Shown one piece after another: positions 8,951 through 16,676 of a stretch of DNA of 36,764 nt. The notes under the pieces were generated by a model. That model was not told where the DNA came from, made no database searches, and worked only from the letters and a program-made list of their open reading frames with translations. This DNA comes from Dermatophilaceae bacterium (GTDB taxonomy: Bacteria; Actinomycetota; Actinomycetes; Actinomycetales; Dermatophilaceae). The stretch is from contig JACMPC010000026.1 of the NCBI GenBank assembly GCA_014377705.1, positions 1-36,764 of the forward strand. The letters are read 5' to 3'. How positions within the stretch are numbered: position 1 is the stretch's first letter; each line of letters opens with the position of its first letter. Both the position numbers and the translations under genes were made by a program.

Positions 8951-10684
8951 ATGCGCGCCATGAGATCCAGCGCCGCCGTTGTGTCTGCCATCTGCACCGC
9001 CTTGCTCTCCGCATCCTGTTCCGCGTCCACCGCCACCATGGCCGAGCCCTCCACGCTGGTTCCGGCCAAGGGCGGCGGGACGCTGTACGTCCTGCGCCAG
9101 GGCCCCGTCGTGGCCTGGGATCCGCAGAGACTGAATGTGGGCGCCGACATGGCGTTCGCCGGACGGGTGTTCCAGCGGACCCTGACGTCCTGGGCGCCGG
9201 CGACCCGGCAGGACCGCACGCCGGCCCTGGTGCCCGACCTGGCCACGGACACTGGCAGGGTCACCGCCGATGGCAGGGTGTGGCGGTTCACGTTGCGCGA
9301 CGATGCCACCTGGCAGGACGGCAAACCCGTCACCTGCGCCGACGTCAAGTACGGCATCTCGCGCACCTACGCGACTGCCCAGATCACCGGGGGCCTCACC
9401 AACGCCCTGGACCTGCTGGACGTGCCGCACAACGACGATGGTTCCAGCACGTATGCCGGCCCGTACCTGCGGACCGGCAGGAAGGCCTTCGACAAGGCGG
9501 TCACCTGCGTCGGACGGACCATCACCCTCAAGCTCGCCAAGGCGGTGCCGGACTTCAACCAGTTGGCGGCGCTGTCGGCTTTCGCGCCGGTACGGGCGGA
9601 CCTGGACCGGGGTGCCAGGTCGGCGACGGTGGTCTTCTCCAACGGCCCCTACCAGCTCAAGGGAGCCTGGCAGGTGGGCAAGGGTGCGACCTTCGTGCGC
9701 AACCCTCACTGGCGGGCCACCACCGACCCGATCCGCAGGGCGCGTCTTGCAGAGCTGATCTACCAGGAGGGGGTTCCCGCCCAGACGGTGGTCAGCAGGA
9801 TCATGACCAACGCGGGGCCGGACGCCCTCGCGGTGACGGCGGACTCTGCCCCCAGGGTGCTGCAGAACGACATCATGTCGAACGCCGCGATCACGGCTCG
9901 CTCGTCGAACCCGCGCGGCCCCTTCGTGGACTATCTGCTGCCCAACTTCAGCCGGCGGACGATGGCCAAGCCCGAGGTCCGGCAGGCCCTGGCACTGGCG
10001 ACGAACCGGGAGGCCTATGTCACGGCGCTGGGCGGGGACTCCGCGGCGGAGGCCACCTACGCGATGATCAACAAGTCCCTTCCGGCCTACCGTGACTTCA
10101 ACCCGCTGGCCGTTCCGCCCCGCGGTGACTCGGCCAGGGCGCGCACCCTGTTGCACGCCTCCGGTCTGACCCTGCCGGTCAACATCACGGTGGCCTACCG
10201 CAAGGGACCGCCGTCGGACAACGCCATGGCGGCGCTTCAGCAGGGGTGGCAGGACGCGGGGTTCTCGGTCACCCTGGTCGGCATCGACAAGGACTACTTC
10301 ACGAACATCGCCTCTGTCCAGAACAGTCGCAGGTATGACGTGATGTGGGCGGTGGGGTCGGCGCAGTGGCCGTCGGGTTCGAGCGTGATCCCCTCCCTGT
10401 TCGACAGCAGGCTCAACCTCAGTGCGGACTCGTCCGGTCAGGACTACGGCCGGTTCGCCAGCGCCGCGTTCAGCGCCAAGATCGATGCGGCCAGGAAGAT
10501 TCCGGAGGCGACCCGCCGTGAGAAGGCCTGGGGAGTCCTCGACGAGGAGATCGCTGCCAACGTCACGGCCATCGCGCTGACCAACTCGAAGTCCATGTTC
10601 GTCCATGGCACGGAGGTCGCCGGCTACATCGACAACCAGGCGCTCTTCGGCACGGTCGACATGGCAACGGTGTCCGTTCGATGA
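8951..10684 (+). CDS. LpqW-like family 5 solute-binding protein
   Basis: The 577-residue protein begins with a signal peptide (Arg near residue 5, hydrophobic stretch, LLSASC) that suggests export and perhaps lipid anchoring, though the -3 residue is not ideal for a lipobox. The rest follows the SBP_bac_5 (peptide/nickel-binding) fold: WRFTLRDDATWQDGKPVTCADVKYGISR, FSNGPYQL and the late C-terminal lobe. No permease or ATPase gene accompanies it. Its place between typA and mshB matches lpqW (Rv1166), a binding-protein-like lipoprotein that steers mannoside synthesis rather than import, so I favour that role. GAGGGAG lies 10 bp before the ATG. It overlaps mshB by ATGA. Confidence 0.8.
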   Translation: MRAMRSSAAVVSAICTALLSASCSASTATMAEPSTLVPAKGGGTLYVLRQGPVVAWDPQRLNVGADMAFAGRVFQRTLTSWAPATRQDRTPALVPDLATDTGRVTADGRVWRFTLRDDATWQDGKPVTCADVKYGISRTYATAQITGGLTNALDLLDVPHNDDGSSTYAGPYLRTGRKAFDKAVTCVGRTITLKLAKAVPDFNQLAALSAFAPVRADLDRGARSATVVFSNGPYQLKGAWQVGKGATFVRNPHWRATTDPIRRARLAELIYQEGVPAQTVVSRIMTNAGPDALAVTADSAPRVLQNDIMSNAAITARSSNPRGPFVDYLLPNFSRRTMAKPEVRQALALATNREAYVTALGGDSAAEATYAMINKSLPAYRDFNPLAVPPRGDSARARTLLHASGLTLPVNITVAYRKGPPSDNAMAALQQGWQDAGFSVTLVGIDKDYFTNIASVQNSRRYDVMWAVGSAQWPSGSSVIPSLFDSRLNLSADSSGQDYGRFASAAFSAKIDAARKIPEATRREKAWGVLDEEIAANVTAIALTNSKSMFVHGTEVAGYIDNQALFGTVDMATVSVR

Positions 10685-11637
10685 GTGGCTTCCTGTCCCC
10701 GGACCCGACCCGGCCTGCGCGTCTGCTTTTCGTCCACGCGCACCCCGACGACGAGACTCTGACGACCGGGCTGACGATGGCCGGCTACGCCGCACGCCAC
10801 CACGAGGTTCACCTGCTCACCTGCACCCTGGGCGAGGAGGGTGAGATCATCCCAGCGGCGCTGGCTCATCTGGGCGCCGCTCGCGATGATCTGCTGGGGC
10901 CTTGGCGTCAGGAAGAGCTTCGGGCTGCCATGTCGCTGCTGGGGGTCCAGCACCGCATTTTGGGGGAGGACGTGCCGCGGGCAGTGGCCTCGCGGTATCG
11001 CGACTCGGGGATGGCCGGCACCCCGAGCGCGGAGCATCCGGATGCCTTTGTCCGGGCCGACCCCGTTGAGGCCGCGACGATGGTGGCCGCACACATCAGG
11101 GCAGTGCGTCCGGACGTCGTGGTGACCTACGACGAACAGGGCGGATACGGACACCCGGACCATGTCCAGACCCATCGCGTGACCATGTCAGCCCTGTCGA
11201 CACTGGTTGCTGAGGCCGAGGCCGGCGGGGTGGTGGCGCCGGTGGCTTTCTGCATCCTCACGCCGGCGAGCTGGGCATCTCAGGACCGCGTGTGGCTGCG
11301 GGACAACGTGGTTTCCGCGGGACCGAACTGCGTTGTCCTGCAACCGGATGAGCCGTATCCGCCGTCAGTCGTGCCGGACGATAACGTGACGCACATGGTC
11401 GAGGAGCCGACATTGGTCGACATACAGAGCAGGGCACTGGCTGAGCACGCGACCCAGGTCGTCGTCTATCCGGGCTACTACGCGTTGTCCAACCACGTCA
11501 CCACCCGGCTGAGCGGCCGTGAGGGCTTTGCGCAGTTCGACCCGGTGGCCGGACGGCTGGTTGCGGGTGCCCCGGGCGCCCCGCGACACAGCGGGTTGTT
11601 CGCCGGCTCGCCGAGTCACTCTGAGGATGACCGATGA
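10681..11637 (+). CDS. mshB: MshB, GlcNAc-inositol deacetylase (mycothiol)
   Basis: The 318-residue enzyme removes acetate from 1-D-myo-inositol 2-acetamido-2-deoxy-glucopyranoside, the second enzymatic stage of mycothiol synthesis. It is a LmbE-fold zinc hydrolase: AHPDDE (residues 20-25) gives metal-binding His and Asp and a catalytic Asp, and GYGHPDH (156-161) gives the further His ligand. Location next to the LpqW-like gene and downstream of typA agrees with mycobacterial mshB (Rv1170). The close paralogue Mca (mycothiol conjugate amidase) is the alternative, but context favours MshB. The start overlaps the upstream stop (ATGA) and the end overlaps the flavin reductase start (ATGA). Confidence 0.92.
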   Translation: MSGFLSPDPTRPARLLFVHAHPDDETLTTGLTMAGYAARHHEVHLLTCTLGEEGEIIPAALAHLGAARDDLLGPWRQEELRAAMSLLGVQHRILGEDVPRAVASRYRDSGMAGTPSAEHPDAFVRADPVEAATMVAAHIRAVRPDVVVTYDEQGGYGHPDHVQTHRVTMSALSTLVAEAEAGGVVAPVAFCILTPASWASQDRVWLRDNVVSAGPNCVVLQPDEPYPPSVVPDDNVTHMVEEPTLVDIQSRALAEHATQVVVYPGYYALSNHVTTRLSGREGFAQFDPVAGRLVAGAPGAPRHSGLFAGSPSHSEDDR

Positions 11638-12188
11638 GACCGGACAGCCCTGCCACCCCGGACAGCCCTGCCACCCAGGACAGCAACCTGCCGGCCGTAG
11701 AAGTGCCGGACATCGACAGCTATCGACGGGCGATGGGCCGTTTCGCCACCGGGGTCACGATGCTGACGACCCGCACCGGCGATGTCGACTACGCAATGAC
11801 CGCCAGCGCGCTCACCTCCGTGTCGCTCGAGCCGTTGCTGCTGCTCGTCTGTATCGAACGTGAGGCGCGGTTCCATGACATCGTGCTCGAGGCGGGGTTC
11901 TGGGGGGTCAGCGTGATGTCCGTCGGCGACCGGCCGGGTGCCGACTGGCTCGCCACCCGAGGGCGCCCGATACACGGTCAGCTGGATCGCATCCCGCATC
12001 ACCACGGTCCCCGTACAGGGGTCGCCCTGCTGAACAGCGCACTGGCCACGTTCGAGTGCCGCACCACCGATGTGCATCCGGCCGGCGACCACAGCATCGT
12101 GGTCGGTGAGGTGGTCTCAATCAGCAGCGCACCCCGTCCGGGTGAGGCGCTGGTGTACTACCGCGGACGCTACGGGGCCCTGGCGTGA
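11634..12188 (+). CDS. Flavin reductase family protein
   Basis: This 184-residue protein matches the flavin reductase (split-barrel FMN-binding) family: YRRAMGRFATGVTMLTTRTG, AMTASALTSVSLEPLLLLVCIE and FWGVSVMSVGD. Such proteins reduce FMN/FAD with NAD(P)H, usually for a partner monooxygenase, but none is adjacent. Residues 3-14 repeat PDSPAT twice, from an 18-bp tandem repeat, followed by a diverged third part. This N-terminal tail is not part of the domain. The ATG overlaps the mshB stop, and its own stop overlaps the VanW gene start, so it sits inside a four-gene translationally coupled run. A link to mycothiol or envelope redox work is only suggested by position. Confidence 0.85.
   Translation: MRPDSPATPDSPATQDSNLPAVEVPDIDSYRRAMGRFATGVTMLTTRTGDVDYAMTASALTSVSLEPLLLLVCIEREARFHDIVLEAGFWGVSVMSVGDRPGADWLATRGRPIHGQLDRIPHHHGPRTGVALLNSALATFECRTTDVHPAGDHSIVVGEVVSISSAPRPGEALVYYRGRYGALA
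11640..11675 (+). repeat. 18-bp tandem repeat in flavin reductase 5' end
   Basis: CCGGACAGCCCTGCCACC occurs twice without a gap (11640-11657 and 11658-11675), encoding PDSPAT twice. A partial third copy (AGGACAG) follows. Identical copies imply a recent slippage duplication in a disordered N-terminal tail. Confidence 0.85.
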
Positions 12189-13903
12189 TGGACGCGAAGG
12201 CTCTGGTGGAGGGGATGCAACGCAGCCGGGTGCTGTTGGTTGTGGTCGCGGCCATCCTCATACTGGCTGCCATGTATGGCGGGCTGGCAGCCATCCTGGG
12301 TGGGCGCGTGCCTTCCGGCGTGACCGTCGACGGGGTCGCCATCGGTGGCATGTCGCCCCGGGACGCCACGATCACCCTTGACCGCGCTCTGTCCACCAAG
12401 GCCACCCAACCGGTGCATCTCAGCGTGCCGTCGCACACCGTCGACATCCAGCCCGGCGCGGCCGGCCTCCGGCTCGACGTGCCGGGCACCGTGTCCGGGC
12501 TGACCGGTTTCACCTTGAACCCCCTGCAGATGTGGGCACACCTGACGGGCTCCGGGAGCCAGCCGTTGCAGCACGCCATTGACCGCGAGAAGCTCACCGC
12601 TGCCGTGACCAAAGCCGCCGGCGCGCTCGACCATCCTGCGAAGCAGGGCTCGATCACGTTCACCGGCGGCCGGGCCACTGCGGTCCCCTCCGTGGCCGGG
12701 AGCAAGGTCAGAGTTGCCGAGACGACGAATGCTGTGGTTGCGGCGTGGCCCCGGCAGCAGAATGTCCGGGCCGTCGTCACTGCGACCCGGGCCACGGTGT
12801 CGGCCGCTGAGATCCGGCGTGCCGCACAGGAGTTTGCTGTCCCCGCGATGTCCGGGCCGGTCACTTTCGTGGCGGGCAGGTCCACCTTTGTCCTGGCCCC
12901 CGGGCAGTATGCTCCAGCGCTGTCGGCGGCGGTCGATGCGACGGGCAGGCTTGGGCTCAGGATCAACATGAGCGCGTTGATGGTCGCGATCAGGGTGGCC
13001 GAACCCGGGGTCGAGACCGACGCCGCGGACGCGACCGTAAAACTGGTCGCCGGCAAACCGCGGGTCGTGCCGGCGGTGACCGGAACGAGGTTTGATGACG
13101 GGCCGTCCACGTCATCCCGGTTCCGGCTCGCGGTCACCTCGCCGGCGCGCACGGTGAGGATGAGGCTGGTGCTGGTGCCGCCCGAGGTCACCACCGCGGT
13201 CGCCACAGGCTGGAGGATCAACGCGCCGATCTCGACCTTCACCACCCAGTTCCCGGTCAATCCGCCCCGAACCAACAACATCAAGATCGCCACTGCGAGG
13301 CTGAACGGCACGGTCATCCGCCCGGGGGGCCAGTTCAGCCTCAACGCGACGCTGGGGCAGCGGACCGCCGCCAAGGGATACCGGGAGGCGCCCGTCATCT
13401 ACGGCGGCCGCCTGGTCAGCGACTTTGGAGGTGGCGTCTCACAGGTGTCGACGACGACCTTCAACGCCGCTTTCTTCGCCGGGGTCAGGATTGATCAGCA
13501 CCTGGCTCACTCGTTCTACATCAAGCGCTATCCCGAGGGCCGCGAGGCCACGGTCTCGTGGCCGGACGTCGACCAGAAGTGGACCAACGACACGGGATCC
13601 GGCATTCTCATCCAGGCCTCCACGAAGGGCAGCGATCTCACCGTGACCCTCTGGGGAACCAAGAAGTGGGACATCGAGGCAGTCAAGGGACCCCGGCGCA
13701 ATGTCGTGCAACCGAAGGTCATCGTGGACCCCAAGCCGAGCTGCGTGCCACAGCTGCCGACGCCTGGCTTCGACGTGACGGTGACCCAGGTCTTCAAGAG
13801 GAACGGGGCGCAGGTCAGGAAGGTGAGCTTTGACACCCACTACATCCCGGAGGACAACGTGACCTGCACCCACCGTGCTGTCGCGACTCAACCGCCCAGG
13901 TAG
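12185..13903 (+). CDS. VanW family membrane-anchored protein
   Basis: The 572-residue protein starts with one membrane helix (residues about 15-38, SRVLLVVVAAILILAAMYGG), so most of it lies outside the cell. The middle holds two putative peptidoglycan-binding-like (PG_binding_4) segments, for example VPSGVTVDGVAIGGMSPRDA. The VanW domain covers about residues 345-470 with RPGGQFSLNATLG, FGGGVSQVSTTTFNAAFFAG and RYPEGREATVSW. VanW was named from a vancomycin-resistance cluster; its reaction is unknown and no resistance should be assumed. The GTG at 12185 overlaps the flavin reductase stop (an ATG at 12188 is next). Its last 16 bp overlap the converging GNAT gene. Confidence 0.88.
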   Translation: MMDAKALVEGMQRSRVLLVVVAAILILAAMYGGLAAILGGRVPSGVTVDGVAIGGMSPRDATITLDRALSTKATQPVHLSVPSHTVDIQPGAAGLRLDVPGTVSGLTGFTLNPLQMWAHLTGSGSQPLQHAIDREKLTAAVTKAAGALDHPAKQGSITFTGGRATAVPSVAGSKVRVAETTNAVVAAWPRQQNVRAVVTATRATVSAAEIRRAAQEFAVPAMSGPVTFVAGRSTFVLAPGQYAPALSAAVDATGRLGLRINMSALMVAIRVAEPGVETDAADATVKLVAGKPRVVPAVTGTRFDDGPSTSSRFRLAVTSPARTVRMRLVLVPPEVTTAVATGWRINAPISTFTTQFPVNPPRTNNIKIATARLNGTVIRPGGQFSLNATLGQRTAAKGYREAPVIYGGRLVSDFGGGVSQVSTTTFNAAFFAGVRIDQHLAHSFYIKRYPEGREATVSWPDVDQKWTNDTGSGILIQASTKGSDLTVTLWGTKKWDIEAVKGPRRNVVQPKVIVDPKPSCVPQLPTPGFDVTVTQVFKRNGAQVRKVSFDTHYIPEDNVTCTHRAVATQPPR

Positions 13904-14889
13904 CAGCACTCGTGGTGGGTGCTGAAACCGAGCCGGTCATATAGACCCCTGGCCGGCGAGCTGACCTGCAGCACCTGCAGATACATGGACCGTATGCCGC
14001 GGGCACGCGATGCGTCGGCGACCGCGCCCATGAGCTGGCGGGCCACGCCGGAGCGTTGCTGTTCGGGAGCGACGTGGAGCGCGAACAGCCCGGCCCAGCC
14101 TCGGGCGAAGGCGACCCGCGCGACGCCGGTCACCCCGCCGTCGCTCTCGAGTGAGGCGAACAGCTGTTCCGTTGAGCCGCTCATCACCGCTCGTGCCGCG
14201 GCGCGGGCCGGCTCGCTCTGGTCAGCGTGGCCGGACTGGGCAGCCCAGGTCTCCCACCACCGAGCCGATGGCGTTGGCTCCAGGCGCACCCTGGCGCCGC
14301 AGGGGTGCGGCAGCTCGGGTGGCAGTGCCGCGGTGGCAGCGGTCATGACCACGGCGTGGTTGAACGGTTGGTAGGCCCGGCCCAGGAGCTCACGACCGAG
14401 TGGGTCCTCGTCGACGGCGAAGCCTGCCGGGCCAAAGAGCGCGAAGAGGCGGCGCAGCCCCCGCTCGTCGTGCCAGGCCTCGCAATGGTCCACGGCATCT
14501 GACAGGGAGATCTCCGGGTTGCCAAGCGGAAGAACGGAGTTGGCCCTGCCGGTGAAGCCGGCCCCGTTCCGCAGCAGCCAGCCGCCAAGCTCACCGCGTT
14601 CGAGCGGCGGCCACCCTTCCACCATGGTCGTCTCCAGGTCGTGCATCGAGACGGCCAGGTGCGGTGCGCCCCGGCGGGCCGGCCTGGGCGGGACCTCCTT
14701 GGCAGCCACGACGGCCGCCCGGTCGATCACCTGCACGCCGTGTCGGGTCCGGACCGAGACGGTGTCGGCGTCCATCGCCACGATCTCGCCCAGGGCGTCG
14801 GTGACACCGTGGACGTCGTGCTCGATGCGGCGGCGTACCACTGCCCGCATGCCGGGCTGGAGTCCGTCGAACGGGTCTGGGCCGGTCAT
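13888..14889 (-). CDS. GNAT N-acetyltransferase with N-terminal SH3-like region
   Basis: The 333-residue protein ends in a GNAT acetyltransferase domain (residues about 200-333): AGLFALHVAPEQQRSGVARQLMGAV contains the acetyl-CoA-binding QxxGxA-like loop, followed by YLQVLQVSSPARGLYDRLGF. The first 65 residues look like a small beta-barrel (GMRAVVRRRI, GEIVAMDADTVSVRTRHG). A middle part (WPPLERGELGGWLLRNGAGFTGRANS) is seen in actinobacterial GNAT proteins annotated only generally. The acetyl acceptor is unknown. The stop lies within the 3' end of the VanW gene, a 16-bp convergent overlap. It is divergent from the ferredoxin gene, 119 bp away. Confidence 0.82.
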   Translation of the reverse strand: MTGPDPFDGLQPGMRAVVRRRIEHDVHGVTDALGEIVAMDADTVSVRTRHGVQVIDRAAVVAAKEVPPRPARRGAPHLAVSMHDLETTMVEGWPPLERGELGGWLLRNGAGFTGRANSVLPLGNPEISLSDAVDHCEAWHDERGLRRLFALFGPAGFAVDEDPLGRELLGRAYQPFNHAVVMTAATAALPPELPHPCGARVRLEPTPSARWWETWAAQSGHADQSEPARAAARAVMSGSTEQLFASLESDGGVTGVARVAFARGWAGLFALHVAPEQQRSGVARQLMGAVADASRARGIRSMYLQVLQVSSPARGLYDRLGFSTHHECCYLGG

Positions 14890-15008
14890 GGCAGAGCATC
14901 ACTTCCTTCGAGGGTTCTCTCGTCGGCTGGCCCCGCGTACAGGCGCGCGAGTGGACTAGGGGCATACTAGGTGCCGTCTGCAGCCACGCTCCAGGAGGAC
15001 CACTCACT

Positions 15009-15335
15009 ATGACCTATGTCATCGCCCAACCTTGTGTCGACGTCAAGGACAAGGCATGTATCGAGGAATGCCCTGTCGACTGTATCTACGAGGGTGAGCG
15101 CTCGCTCTACATCCACCCTGACGAGTGCGTCGACTGCGGCGCCTGCGAGCCGGTCTGCCCGGTCGAGGCCATCTTCTATGAGGACGACACCCCCGAGCAG
15201 TGGAAAGACTTCTACAAGGCCAACGTCGAGTTCTTCGACGACCTCGGAAGCCCTGGCGGGGCAGCCAAGCTCGGCAAGATCCCGAAGGATCACCCCGTGA
15301 TCATGGCCCTGCCGCCGCAACCGCAGCCTGAGTAG
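15009..15335 (+). CDS. fdxA: 7Fe ferredoxin
   Basis: The 108-residue protein is a small electron carrier. Its Cys spacing matches 7Fe ferredoxins such as Azotobacter FdI: C9, C17 and C50 for the 3Fe-4S cluster, C21, C40, C43 and C46 for the 4Fe-4S cluster, and C25 as the free Cys. An acidic C-terminal tail (DDTPEQWKDFYKANVEFFDD) is typical of actinobacterial FdxA/FdxC. AGGAGG lies 11 bp before the ATG. The next gene, dapC, follows after 28 bp, as fdxC and dapC do in mycobacteria (Rv1177, Rv1178). Partners are not evident here; cytochromes P450 or oxidoreductases elsewhere are likely. Confidence 0.95.
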   Translation: MTYVIAQPCVDVKDKACIEECPVDCIYEGERSLYIHPDECVDCGACEPVCPVEAIFYEDDTPEQWKDFYKANVEFFDDLGSPGGAAKLGKIPKDHPVIMALPPQPQPE

Positions 15336-15363
15336 AGCCGCAAGACGCGTCTCACCCTCGCCG

Positions 15364-16563
15364 ATGGATAGCCTTCCAGCGTTTCCCTGGGACTCGCTCG
15401 CTCTTTACAAGGAACGAGCGACTTCCCACACCGGCGGTCTGGTCGACCTTTCGGTGGGCACACCGGTCGACCCCACGCCGGAGGTTGTCAGAGCCGCTCT
15501 CATCGCCGCGGCCGATGCCCACGGCTACCCGCAGACCTGGGGGACCCCCGCTCTTCGGGAGGCAGTTGCGGCGTGGTTCGCGCGCCGTCGTGGCGTGCCG
15601 GACGTGGACCCTGACGGGGTCCTGCCGACAGTGGGCAGCAAAGAGCTGGTGGCGTGGTTGCCCTTGCTGCTCGGTGCCGGGCCCGGCGAGGTCGTCGCCT
15701 TCCCAGCTCTGGCCTATCCCACCTATGACGTGGGTGCCCGGCTCGCCGGCGCCGTGCCGCGGCCGATGGACAGCCTGACCGGCCTGGGCCCGATGACCGC
15801 AGCCACGAGGCCAAGACTCCTGTGGGTCAACAGTCCCAGCAATCCCACCGGGCAGGTTCTGGGCATCGGGCATCTCGCCAAGGTGGTGCGATGGGCACGT
15901 CAGCACGGCGTGATCGTGGCCAGCGACGAATGCTACGCCGAGATGGACTGGCGGGGTGAGGGCACCGCGCCGGGGGCGGGGCTCCCGGCTGCGGGAGCCA
16001 TACCCAGCATCCTGGATCCACGGGTGTGTCAGGGGAGCCACGAGGGACTGCTTGCGGTGTACTCGCTGAGCAAGCAGAGCAATATGGCCGGCTACCGTGC
16101 CGCCTTCGTGGCGGGGGACCCGGTCCTGGTCGGCCGCCTGCTCGAGATCCGCAAGCACGCCGGGATGATGGTCCCCTGGCCGGTCCAGCAGGCGATGCTC
16201 GCAGCCCTTGCCGATGATGCCCACGTGGCGCAGCAGAAGGACCGCTACGGCGTGCGCCGGGCGCTGCTCAGACCCGCCCTGCAGGCCGCCGGATACCGGG
16301 TTGAGCACTCCGAGGCAGGTCTGTATCTCTGGACGACCCGGGATGGTCGAGACCCGGACAGAGGGGCGGTCGCGACGTCGAGCGCGACTCCCGGGTCGGG
16401 GTGGTCCCTGGTCTCTGAGCTCGCTGATCTGGGAGTACTCGTCGCGCCGGGCAGTTTCTACGGTGTGGCAGGTGACCGCCATGTGCGCATCGCCCTGACG
16501 TCCACGGACGAACGCATCGGTGCAGCAGCGCGGCGTTTGGTCTACCGTGGAAGGGGCCACTGA
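15364..16563 (+). CDS. dapC: Succinyldiaminopimelate aminotransferase DapC
   Basis: The 399-residue protein is a fold-type I PLP aminotransferase. It shows HGYPQTWGTPALREAVAAWF, NSPSNPTGQV, ASDECYAEMDW with the PLP-contacting Asp and Tyr, YSLSKQSNMAGYR with the PLP Lys, and the substrate-binding Arg of VRIALT near the end. The order ferredoxin then aminotransferase matches the actinobacterial dapC locus. It would convert N-succinyl-2-amino-6-ketopimelate to N-succinyl-LL-diaminopimelate with glutamate. This complements dapD and dapE further along. The ATG is 28 bp after the fdxA stop, so the two probably share a transcript. Confidence 0.92.
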   Translation: MDSLPAFPWDSLALYKERATSHTGGLVDLSVGTPVDPTPEVVRAALIAAADAHGYPQTWGTPALREAVAAWFARRRGVPDVDPDGVLPTVGSKELVAWLPLLLGAGPGEVVAFPALAYPTYDVGARLAGAVPRPMDSLTGLGPMTAATRPRLLWVNSPSNPTGQVLGIGHLAKVVRWARQHGVIVASDECYAEMDWRGEGTAPGAGLPAAGAIPSILDPRVCQGSHEGLLAVYSLSKQSNMAGYRAAFVAGDPVLVGRLLEIRKHAGMMVPWPVQQAMLAALADDAHVAQQKDRYGVRRALLRPALQAAGYRVEHSEAGLYLWTTRDGRDPDRGAVATSSATPGSGWSLVSELADLGVLVAPGSFYGVAGDRHVRIALTSTDERIGAAARRLVYRGRGH

Positions 16564-16571
16564 ATATGCCG

Positions 16572-16611
16572 AGCATCACATAGGGGGTGTTACCCCCCCG
16601 GGTATGATGCT
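16572..16611. promoter_or_regulatory. Palindromic operator/promoter region before gltA
   Basis: Nested symmetries fill these 40 bases. Outer arms AGCATCA and TGATGCT enclose GGGGGT-GTT-ACCCCC. A second, overlapping palindrome TACCC-CCCC-GGGTA (16591-16604) resembles operators of the CsoR/RcnR metal or thiol sensor family. TATGAT (16603-16608), a good -10 box, overlaps its right arm. A repressor bound here would block gltA transcription. As RNA the same bases could form a terminator for dapC, though without a T-run. Confidence 0.5.
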
Positions 16612-16676
16612 GGAGTAGCGTGACCGCATTGCAGGGCCCGGCAATGGAGCCGGAATACAAGGAGGTCAAACTACTT

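Noticed and set aside
8777-10795. 672-residue minus-strand frame
   Set aside because: Antisense to the binding protein gene, rich in Arg, Gly and His as expected for a shadow of a high-GC gene, and spans two genes.
12121-13398. 425-residue minus-strand frame
   Set aside because: Antisense shadow of the VanW gene, which has a membrane helix and a clear VanW domain.
12185-13903. Vancomycin resistance from the VanW protein
   Set aside because: VanW domains are widespread in actinobacteria; no vanH, vanA or vanX genes are present here.
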